7,310 nucleotides of DNA, taken from contig CANIXE010000109.1 of the NCBI GenBank assembly GCA_947470885.1, forward strand, positions 1 to 7,310. The letters run 5' to 3'. The stretch is from Planctomycetota bacterium. Its GTDB lineage: Bacteria > Planctomycetota > UBA11346. Every line of letters starts with the position of its first letter. Position 1 is the first letter of the stretch. The position numbers were made by a program, and so were the translations under genes. Of the stretch, positions 1-5,505 are shown in pieces. The notes beneath the pieces were generated by a model. The model did not search any database. It was not told where the DNA came from and saw only the letters and a list, made by a program, of their open reading frames with translations.

Positions 1-54
1 CCAGGGTGTTGCTAAACGCCATTGCCTCTAAGTCAGCCCACCTGTTGCTGAACA

Positions 55-89
55 CAGACGCCCGCCGGAGCAATTCCGGCGGGCGTCTG
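55..89 (-). terminator. Strong hairpin behind folK, probable (possibly bidirectional) terminator
   Basis: Positions 55-69 and 75-89 are perfect reverse complements: a 15-bp GC-rich stem with a 5-nt loop (GCAAT on the plus strand). The stem begins 3 nt after the folK stop codon (93-95 on the minus strand), the usual place for an intrinsic terminator. The following bases on the minus strand are TGTTC, so the U-tract is weak, and the plus-strand side is no better. I infer a terminator for the minus-strand genes that may also stop plus-strand transcription entering from the left edge. An RNA-stabilising 3' hairpin is the alternative. Confidence 0.72.
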
Positions 90-92
90 CGT

Positions 93-566
93 TCAAGGAC
101 AAGCGACGGCGAGTTCGGCCACGGTGCGACCGGACGGCGGCACCCGCCACCCGGGAGCGATGACCGCCAGCGGCTTAAGCACGAAGGCCCGTTCCGCCAA
201 CCGGGGATGGGGCAGGGACAGCACCGGCGTGGCGCAGGCGCAGCCGTCCTCCCGCAGCAATAAATCCAAATCAATGGTCCGGGGGCCCCAATGGATGCTG
301 CGGACCCGCCCGAATTCCGTTTCCGCCCGTTGCAGCCGATGGAGCACTTGATGGGGACCAAGCGAAGTCGCCACGATCCACGCGCCATTGACGAACCGGG
401 GCTGACCCGCCGGTCCACCCACGGGATCGGTGCCGATCAGAGGAGCTTCCGCCACCAGGGTGATCAGCCCATCCTCGGCCAACCAGCGGGCCGCTGCAGC
501 CAAGGTTGCGGGGACATCGCCCACATTGCCACCGATGCCGACGGCATAGCGGAACTCAGCGGACAT
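93..566 (-). CDS. folK: 2-amino-4-hydroxy-6-hydroxymethyldihydropteridine pyrophosphokinase (HPPK)
   Basis: A 157-residue cytoplasmic enzyme that transfers pyrophosphate from ATP to 6-hydroxymethyl-7,8-dihydropterin, the step before dihydropteroate synthase in folate synthesis. The sequence shows the family pattern in order: the N-terminal strand and loop GIGGNVGD (about residues 10-17), FVNGAWIV (58-65) at the pterin-binding part, the signature WGPRTIDLDLL (93-103) whose two Asp residues (99, 101) bind Mg-ATP, and PHPRLAERAFVLKPL (119-133). The length matches the usual 155-165 residues. I chose the ATG at 566 because the HPPK fold starts a few residues later. The frame stays open to 716, but that extension lies inside the preceding gene and does not look like HPPK. 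The gene overlaps the release-factor-like gene by 11 bp, suggesting translational coupling. I see no clear Shine-Dalgarno. A terminator-like hairpin follows at once. The identification is secure. Confidence 0.95.
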   Translation of the reverse strand: MSAEFRYAVGIGGNVGDVPATLAAAARWLAEDGLITLVAEAPLIGTDPVGGPAGQPRFVNGAWIVATSLGPHQVLHRLQRAETEFGRVRSIHWGPRTIDLDLLLREDGCACATPVLSLPHPRLAERAFVLKPLAVIAPGWRVPPSGRTVAELAVACP

Positions 567-1047
567 GGAGGGGCCCCAAGCCATGGGTGGCCCGCAAGGC
601 ATCCGCCGATCGGCGGATTTCGCCATGGGACGTGAGGAATCCCGCCAATTGGGTGGTGCTGATCCCGAGAACTGCGGCCGCCCCCACCAGGGCGCCTTGG
701 GCCCCGAAGAAGGCATCCAGCACCACCGCCGTCACCCGGGGCAAGCCCTCGAAGACCGTCCCCACCATCAGTTTTCTCCCCCGCACATGGGGCTTCAGCC
801 AAGCCGGATCCGAGCCACCTCGCTGGTGGATCGCCAGACGTAGACGCAAGGTCCCCAGGGCTTCCGCGATATTCCTGGGTTTTTCCCTATGATTCGTCGA
901 TTCCGCCTGGAGTCCGCTGGACAAATGAACCAGGCGCACCCCGGATTCCGTTTTGTTGGCATGCTGGCCACCCGGTCCGCCGGCCCGTTGGGGCTCAACT
1001 CGGCAGAGAGCCAACAGGGCGGCATCAGGCAAGGCGCAGGGATGCAT
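556..1047 (-). CDS. GGQ-domain peptide chain release factor-like protein
   Basis: A 163-residue protein carrying the catalytic domain of class I release factors. GGPGGQHANKTESGVRL (residues 23-39) contains the GGQ tripeptide (26-28) that enters the ribosomal peptidyl-transferase centre and hydrolyses peptidyl-tRNA. It is followed by the typical Arg-rich helix region (EKPRNIAEALGTLRLRLAI, about 55-73). The codon-recognition and N-terminal domains of RF1/RF2 are absent. The C-terminal part (about 90-163) is not the basic unstructured tail of ArfB (YaeJ). It has VLDAFFGAQ...AAAVLGISTTQLAGFL, which looks like a small helix-turn-helix. This layout resembles proteins annotated only as 'peptide chain release factor-like', so a role in ribosome rescue is inference. 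A good AGGAG site (1057-1061) lies 9 nt upstream of the ATG and fixes the start. The gene lies 30 nt after the DUF350 gene and overlaps folK by 11 bp. Confidence 0.85.
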   Translation of the reverse strand: MHPCALPDAALLALCRVEPQRAGGPGGQHANKTESGVRLVHLSSGLQAESTNHREKPRNIAEALGTLRLRLAIHQRGGSDPAWLKPHVRGRKLMVGTVFEGLPRVTAVVLDAFFGAQGALVGAAAVLGISTTQLAGFLTSHGEIRRSADALRATHGLGPLHVR

Positions 1048-1056
1048 GGGACAGCT

Positions 1057-1061
1057 CTCCT
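1057..1061 (-). promoter_or_regulatory. Shine-Dalgarno site of the release factor-like gene
   Basis: The minus strand reads AGGAG here, 9 nt before the ATG at 1047. It supports that start and shows the organism uses Shine-Dalgarno-type initiation for at least some genes. Confidence 0.7.
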
Positions 1062-1077
1062 GCGCCGGCCTGTTGGA

Positions 1078-1725
1078 TCAGGACACCAGGGCGCGGATGA
1101 CGCTGGTGAGGAGAACGCTGAACCCGGAGCCGATGCCCGTGACACCCGCAGTGACCAGACCGGAAACGCCGATCAGGATCCCACAATAGACGATGCCAAT
1201 GGCCACATTCCCATTGGCAAATTCGGTCTTTTCATCGATATCGGAGGTGAGTTTGTCCATGACCCGGAAGACCACGGTGATGGCGAAACTGGCCACCAGG
1301 ATGGAAATCCCCAGATTGATCAGGCCGGAAAGCAGGCCGATGAGGCCGATGTACCATTCCCCGCCGAAGGTGGCTGCCAGGGACTTGGTCATGGCATCGA
1401 TGCCACCAGCGATGACCCGGGTGTAGCTGATGACCACGCCGGCGGCGAGGAGGGCGATGGCGGCGTTCTTTTTCTTGATCTCCGCCCAAATATTGATGCC
1501 ACCCAGGAGTTGGCTGAGGATATCCAGACCCTTGTTGACCGAATAAGCGGCCAAGCTGAGACCGACGATGAACTGGATGGCCCCGAGAATCAATCCACCC
1601 AGGGAGCCAACCACCCCCAACCAGGGACTGGAATTCCCGGCCGGCGACGCCGCCTCAGAGGCGAAAACAGTGGAGAGAAAACTGACGGACATGACGAGAA
1701 GGGACACGCGGGAAAGCTGACGCAT
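1078..1725 (-). CDS. DUF350 family multi-pass inner-membrane protein with signal peptide
   Basis: A 215-residue hydrophobic protein of unknown function. Residues 1-22 form a signal peptide (basic MRQLSR, a hydrophobic core, and a possible cleavage after VFA). Hydrophobic segments follow at about 36-62, 88-106, 125-155 and 172-198, with a possible fifth at 200-212. Two similar units match the DUF350 (YjfL-type) pattern: a charged loop, then Asn-Ala and a Gly-rich helix. These are EIKKKNAAIALLAAGVVIS (82-100) and DEKTEFANGNVAIGIVYCG (164-182), with the conserved GN-A-AI-GIVY-G-LIG run clearest in the second. The ATG at 1725 is preferred over an in-frame ATG at 1782 because it gives a normal signal peptide and has GGAG (1731-1734) 5 nt upstream. 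It sits 90 nt after the PIN gene and 30 nt before the GGQ gene, so co-transcription is likely. No enzymatic residues are recognisable. The family assignment is from memory of the pattern. Confidence 0.8.
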   Translation of the reverse strand: MRQLSRVSLLVMSVSFLSTVFASEAASPAGNSSPWLGVVGSLGGLILGAIQFIVGLSLAAYSVNKGLDILSQLLGGINIWAEIKKKNAAIALLAAGVVISYTRVIAGGIDAMTKSLAATFGGEWYIGLIGLLSGLINLGISILVASFAITVVFRVMDKLTSDIDEKTEFANGNVAIGIVYCGILIGVSGLVTAGVTGIGSGFSVLLTSVIRALVS

Positions 1726-1815
1726 GACGGCTCCGGAGGGCAGGAAGGCGGGGATGGGCGGCACTGTATGACGCACGATCATTTGCCAAGTGCGACGCCC
1801 CGCCCGGGGTCTACG

Positions 1816-2229
1816 TCAGCGGCGAATCAGCGGACAACCATGATGACCCAGACCATGCCAGCTCCGGTCAAGACTCCACACTTGGGCACCAACCCGATTC
1901 GCCACCACCCAAACCAGGGCGTTCCACGGTTGGATCGGCGTCTGCACCGCTCGCAACCGCCGGCCCAAATCGGCCGCCTGTTCGTGATCCCGGGACCGCA
2001 GGGGCTGGTCCGGCCAGCCCCCCAGGACCCACACCAGACGGGTATATTGACGCTCATCCCGAACCCGGGACAGGAGGGTCTGGCGCACCCAACCGAGGAG
2101 GATCACCTGACGCCGCCGGGCCAGGGCGGCGAATTCGTGCACCACCTGGGGATCCGGCTCCAGGCGGCTGAACGCCCGGTGCCAGATGTCGACGTCTGGG
2201 ATTACCAGACTGTGACGTTCAGCGGTCAT
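1816..2229 (-). CDS. vapC: PIN-domain protein, VapC-like toxin with a degenerate-looking active site
   Basis: A 137-residue protein with the length and layout of VapC-type PIN ribonucleases, the toxin half of type II toxin-antitoxin pairs that cleave RNA with a Mg2+ centre of three or four acidic residues. The first strand VIPDVDIW (9-16) supplies Asp12. The helix around GWVRQTLLSRV (46-56) is where the family has its conserved Glu, but Gln-Thr is seen. The stretch PWNALVWVVANRVGAQVWSLDRSW (101-124) matches the family's 'D-x-LIAA-A...-L-x-T-x-D-x-x-F' block, with Asn103 in the usual Asp position and Asp121 retained. I infer a weak or lost nuclease, or a divergent PIN subgroup. The start overlaps the antitoxin stop as ATGA, the classic coupled arrangement, and there is no clear Shine-Dalgarno of its own. 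The frame is intact, so it is not an obvious pseudogene. Confidence 0.72.
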   Translation of the reverse strand: MTAERHSLVIPDVDIWHRAFSRLEPDPQVVHEFAALARRRQVILLGWVRQTLLSRVRDERQYTRLVWVLGGWPDQPLRSRDHEQAADLGRRLRAVQTPIQPWNALVWVVANRVGAQVWSLDRSWHGLGHHGCPLIRR

Positions 2230-2441
2230 GACGCGGCGGTTCCGGCAACCGGGCCGACCGCGACCGGACCACTGCCGGGCAGGAAGTCGATCGTGCCCAG
2301 GAAGTCCAAGGCCTTGACCTGGCGTCGGTAAGCGATGGCCTCTTTGACCGCCGCATCGACCGCTTCCCGTTTGCTGCGGAAGGTGCCAAGCCGCATCAAT
2401 TCCTCGATGGCGGCGATATCCACGTCCAGATTAGTGGCCAT
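2226..2441 (-). CDS. vapB: VapB-like type II antitoxin (DUF2191 family)
   Basis: A 71-residue protein. Its first part, MATNLDVDIAAIEELMRLG (1-19) then FRSKREAVDAAVKEAIAYRR (21-40), follows the VapB/DUF2191 pattern: an N-terminal strand and helices that dimerise and bind the operator, then 'SK-x-EAV-x-A-x-x-E-x-I-x-x-R'. QVKALDFLGTIDF (41-53) matches the region linking to the toxin-binding tail. After that, the expected Trp/Asp/Arg-containing toxin-neutralising stretch is missing, replaced by PGSGPVAVGPVAGTAAS (55-71), which is low in complexity and uncharged. The ATG at 2441 is chosen because family similarity begins exactly there. The open frame continues far upstream only as an antisense shadow of sucA. 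It is followed at once (ATGA overlap) by the PIN gene. Directly upstream lies a 7-bp dyad that could be its own operator. Confidence 0.75.
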   Translation of the reverse strand: MATNLDVDIAAIEELMRLGTFRSKREAVDAAVKEAIAYRRQVKALDFLGTIDFLPGSGPVAVGPVAGTAAS

Positions 2442-2633
2442 GTCCGCACAATATGATGTGCGGCATCCTCGCAATACTGAATCAGAACGTTGAGAAGGAG
2501 TGGGGTCTGCGACCCTCCGCCGGCCTTGCACTAGGGCCACGGTAGGGATCTCGCACAGCCTCCAGCACATCACCATTCCCACTTGAACCCCGTCAGCACT
2601 CAATCCGCCCCATTGTTCGTGGAACCACGCCTT
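2442..2633. other. Divergent intergenic region between the vapB-like gene and sucA
   Basis: This 192-nt gap must hold the promoters for the minus-strand toxin-antitoxin unit and for the plus-strand suc operon. Besides the dyad at 2444-2463, it contains an AAGGAG motif (2495-2500) that has no start codon at suitable spacing, followed by a small hairpin, GGGTC-TGC-GACCC (2503-2515). A TTGCAC (2524-2529 or close by) resembles a sigma-70 -35 box, but no good -10 box stands 17 nt further on, so I do not call a promoter. Confidence 0.5.
2444..2463. promoter_or_regulatory. Inverted repeat before the antitoxin start, candidate operator
   Basis: CCGCACA (2444-2450) and TGTGCGG (2457-2463) are perfect reverse complements separated by the six AT-rich bases ATATGA. 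The dyad ends 2 nt from the antitoxin ATG. Type II antitoxins usually bind such palindromes at their own promoter, so an autoregulatory operator is the natural inference. As RNA it would form a 7-bp stem with a 6-nt loop covering the ribosome-binding position, where no Shine-Dalgarno is visible. The site lies about 170 nt upstream of the sucA start, so an effect on the divergent suc operon is possible but unsupported. Confidence 0.5.
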
Positions 2634-5471
2634 ATGTCCGACAACGGCTTCTTCGCCATCCCCGGCAACCTCACCGTCATCGAGGAGCAGTACGCCCGTT
2701 GGCAGGCGGACAACTCCTCGGTCAGCCGGGAATGGCAGATCTTCTTCAGCGGATTCGATCTGGGCATCCTCCGTGAGCCCATAGGCGACACCGAAGGTGA
2801 CCCGGCCAAGCCCCAGGCCCAACAGGCCAGCAGCGGCACCGGCTCGATCACCAGCGCCATCAAGAAGACCCCCGGCCGGGCCGAACAGGAACGGGTGGAA
2901 TACCTGGTCGCCAGCTATCGCGCCAGCGGTCACACGGTCTGCAACCTGGATCCCCTGGGCTTCAACAACCAAGTCGAGAACAGCTCGCTGAACCTGGAAA
3001 CCTTCCAGCTCACCGAAAACGACCTGAGCAATGTCTTCGCCGTCGAAGAACTGCCCGGCATCGAAGGCACCAAGGCGACCCTGGGCACCATCGTCGACCA
3101 CCTGAAAAAGACGTACTGCGGCACCATCGGCGTCGAATACATGCACATCCAGGACCGGGCCAAGCGCCTGTGGGTCCGGGAAGCCGTGGAAAAGGGCAGC
3201 AACCAGCCCCGCCTGACCAGCGAAGAAAAGAAGCGGGTCCTGATCAAGTTGAACCAGGCTGAAATGCTGGAGCACTTCATCCACACGAAGTTCCTCGGCC
3301 AGAAGCGATTCTCCCTGGAAGGTGGCGAGTCCCTGATGCCCGCCCTGGATGCGATCATCGAGCTCGGCCCGGAGCTGGGCATCAAGGAGCTCGTCCTCGG
3401 CATGGCCCATCGCGGCCGCCTGAACGTCCTCTGCAACACCCTCAACAAGAATTATGAGGAGGTGTTCACCGAGTTCGAAGGCAACTACGACCTCAACGAC
3501 ATCCAGGGCGATGGCGACGTGAAGTACCACCTGGGCTTTTCGTCGGACCACGTCACCAGCACCGGCAAGAAGATCCACCTCTCCCTCAGCCCCAACCCCA
3601 GCCACCTGGAAGCGGTGAATCCCGTGGTACTGGGCCGGGTCCGGGCCAAGCAGCGCCAGCACGCCGACAACGTGAATCGTGCCCAGGTCGCCCCCCTGAT
3701 CATCCATGGCGACGCCGCCATCGCCGGCCAGGGCCTGGTGATGGAATGCTTCCAGCTCACCAACCTGGACGGCTACAAGGTCGGCGGCTGCATCCACGTG
3801 GTGATCAACAACCAGATCGGCTTCACCACCCTGCCCGGCGACTCCCGCAGCACCCGCTACTGCACCGATATCGCCAAGATGGTGGATGCCCCGATCTTCC
3901 ACGTGAATGGCGACGATCCGGAAGCCGTGGTCCACGCCGCCAAGATCGCCACCCGGTTCCGTCAGGAATTCAAGAGCGACGTGGTTCTCGACATCGTCTG
4001 CTACCGCCGCTATGGCCACAACGAATCCGACGAGCCGAACTACACCCAGCCGACGATGTACGCCCGGATCAACGAGCATGAACGGGTGTCCAAGATCTAC
4101 ACCCGCCAGCTCCTCCAGCGGAAGGACATCGCCCAGACCGAGGTGGAGGCCATCGCCACCATCATGCAGAACCAGCTCGGCGATGCCCTGACCAGCATCA
4201 AAGCCAAGCCCGCCAAGCTGACCCGGGAACGGTTCGGCGGCGTGTGGGAGGGCATGAGCAACCGCTACACCCACGAACCCGTCGCCACCGGCGTGCCGGT
4301 TCGCAACCTGGAGGCCATCGGCCGGGCCCTGTCCACCTGGCCCGAGGGCTTCAACATCCATCCCAAGATCAAACGGATGGCCGAAGAACGGGGCAAGACC
4401 ATCGCCGCCCATGGGCGGATCGAATGGGCCCTGGGCGAGCTGCTGGCCTATGGCTCGCTGCTGCTGGAGGGCACTCCGGTGCGCCTGTCCGGCCAGGACT
4501 GCCGCCGCGGCACGTTCAGCCAGCGCCACAGTTATTGGTATGACACCACGACCCGGGAACGTTACGCGCCGATGGATCACATCGCCCAGCGCCAGGCGAA
4601 GTTCTGCGTCTACAACAGCCCGTTGTCCGAGGCGGCCGTGCTGGGCTTCGACTACGGCTACTCCCTGGCTGAGCCCAACATGCTCATCACCTGGGAGGCC
4701 CAGTTCGGTGACTTCGTCAATGGTGCTCAGGTCATTATCGACCAGTTCCTGTCGTCGTCGGAATCCAAATGGGGCCGGGCCAGCGGCCTGGTGATGATGC
4801 TGCCCCACGGCCAGGAAGGCGCCGGCCCGGAGCACAGCTCAGCCCGCCTGGAGCGTTTCCTCCAGGCCTGCGCCGAGGACAACATGCAGGTGGCCTATTG
4901 CACCACCGCCGCCCAGCATTTCCACATCCTCCGCCGGCAGATGCACCGGAAGATGCGCAAGCCGCTGATCCTGATGACCCCTAAGAGCCACCTGCGTTCG
5001 AAGCAGGCGGCCAGCGATTTCGTGGAATTCAGCGAAGGTCGGTTCCACGAGATCCTGCCCGATCCGAATGCCGACAAAGTGGATGCCAGCACGGTGAAGC
5101 GGGTGGTCCTCACCAGCGGCAAGGTGGCCCATGAGCTGCTCGAACGCCGCAATGAAGAAAAACTGAATCACATCGCGGTAATCCGAATCGAACAGCTGTA
5201 CCCCCTCCATGAAGAAGAGCTGGTGCGGATCCTCTCGGCCTATCCGAAGGCCGAGTTCGTCTGGTGCCAGGAGGAGCCCCAGAACATGGGCGCTTGGTTC
5301 TTCATCGAACCCCACCTCCGCCGGCTGCTGCGCCAAGAGATCACCTACGCCGGCCGGGAAGCTGCGGCCAGCCCAGCCCCGGGCAGCATGTCCCTGTTCA
5401 CCATCGAGCAGGAGGCGCTGATCTCCGCTGCCTTGGGCACCCTGGCCCGCAAACCCGCCAAGCACCACTGA
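2634..5471 (+). CDS. sucA: 2-oxoglutarate dehydrogenase E1 component
   Basis: The ThDP-dependent E1o subunit. It decarboxylates 2-oxoglutarate and reductively succinylates the lipoyl group of SucB, in the cytoplasmic TCA-cycle complex. From the ATG at 2634 it is 945 residues (E. coli SucA is 933). The order of parts is complete: the N-terminal E2-interacting segment (about 10-45, VIEEQYARWQADNSSVSREW), GMAHRGRLNVL (256-266), NPSHLEAVNPVVLG, the ThDP/Mg2+ motif from HGDAA (358-362, Asp360) to NNQIG (392-396), spaced 33 residues from Asp to Asn as in E. coli, GDDPEAV (426-432), YRRYGHNESDEP, TFSQRHSY, and the pyrimidine-side block LPHGQEGAGPEHSSARLERFL (723-742). The start is uncertain: TTG at 2583 and 2613 and GTG at 2619 are also in frame. 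None has a clear Shine-Dalgarno, and family similarity begins only after the ATG. First gene of a suc-lpd operon, 34 nt before sucB. Confidence 0.97.
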   Translation: MSDNGFFAIPGNLTVIEEQYARWQADNSSVSREWQIFFSGFDLGILREPIGDTEGDPAKPQAQQASSGTGSITSAIKKTPGRAEQERVEYLVASYRASGHTVCNLDPLGFNNQVENSSLNLETFQLTENDLSNVFAVEELPGIEGTKATLGTIVDHLKKTYCGTIGVEYMHIQDRAKRLWVREAVEKGSNQPRLTSEEKKRVLIKLNQAEMLEHFIHTKFLGQKRFSLEGGESLMPALDAIIELGPELGIKELVLGMAHRGRLNVLCNTLNKNYEEVFTEFEGNYDLNDIQGDGDVKYHLGFSSDHVTSTGKKIHLSLSPNPSHLEAVNPVVLGRVRAKQRQHADNVNRAQVAPLIIHGDAAIAGQGLVMECFQLTNLDGYKVGGCIHVVINNQIGFTTLPGDSRSTRYCTDIAKMVDAPIFHVNGDDPEAVVHAAKIATRFRQEFKSDVVLDIVCYRRYGHNESDEPNYTQPTMYARINEHERVSKIYTRQLLQRKDIAQTEVEAIATIMQNQLGDALTSIKAKPAKLTRERFGGVWEGMSNRYTHEPVATGVPVRNLEAIGRALSTWPEGFNIHPKIKRMAEERGKTIAAHGRIEWALGELLAYGSLLLEGTPVRLSGQDCRRGTFSQRHSYWYDTTTRERYAPMDHIAQRQAKFCVYNSPLSEAAVLGFDYGYSLAEPNMLITWEAQFGDFVNGAQVIIDQFLSSSESKWGRASGLVMMLPHGQEGAGPEHSSARLERFLQACAEDNMQVAYCTTAAQHFHILRRQMHRKMRKPLILMTPKSHLRSKQAASDFVEFSEGRFHEILPDPNADKVDASTVKRVVLTSGKVAHELLERRNEEKLNHIAVIRIEQLYPLHEEELVRILSAYPKAEFVWCQEEPQNMGAWFFIEPHLRRLLRQEITYAGREAAASPAPGSMSLFTIEQEALISAALGTLARKPAKHH

Positions 5472-5505
5472 CCCGCAATCAACTCCAAAATCCTCGCCAA
5501 CTCGA

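Noticed and set aside
1..54. Possible gene ends at the left edge: a plus-strand frame stopping at 31, and a minus-strand ATG at 22 (MAFSNTL...)
   Set aside because: There are too few codons to recognise anything. The minus-strand ATG has an AGAGG only 2 nt away, too close for a normal ribosome-binding site.
1794..1810. GC-rich inverted repeat (CCCC-GCCC-GGGG) after the PIN gene as a terminator
   Set aside because: The stem is only 4 bp, with no U-tract on either strand. It is expected by chance in GC-rich DNA.
889..2331. 480-codon plus-strand open frame
   Set aside because: It is antisense to the GGQ, DUF350, PIN and antitoxin genes, all of which have family patterns on the minus strand. 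The translated product is a low-complexity Gly/Asp/His/Pro-rich mixture with no domain.
2524..2560. TTGCAC as the -35 box of a sucA promoter
   Set aside because: No acceptable -10 hexamer is found at 16-18 nt, so a promoter call would rest on one hexamer.
2226..4835. 869-codon minus-strand open frame antisense to sucA, ending in the antitoxin
   Set aside because: It lies in exact codon register with sucA, so its stops would need sense TTA, CTA or TCA codons, which this G/C-ending gene almost never uses. It begins just after a TCA serine codon of sucA (4839-4841). The translation has no recognisable domain except the last 71 residues, which are the real antitoxin starting at 2441.
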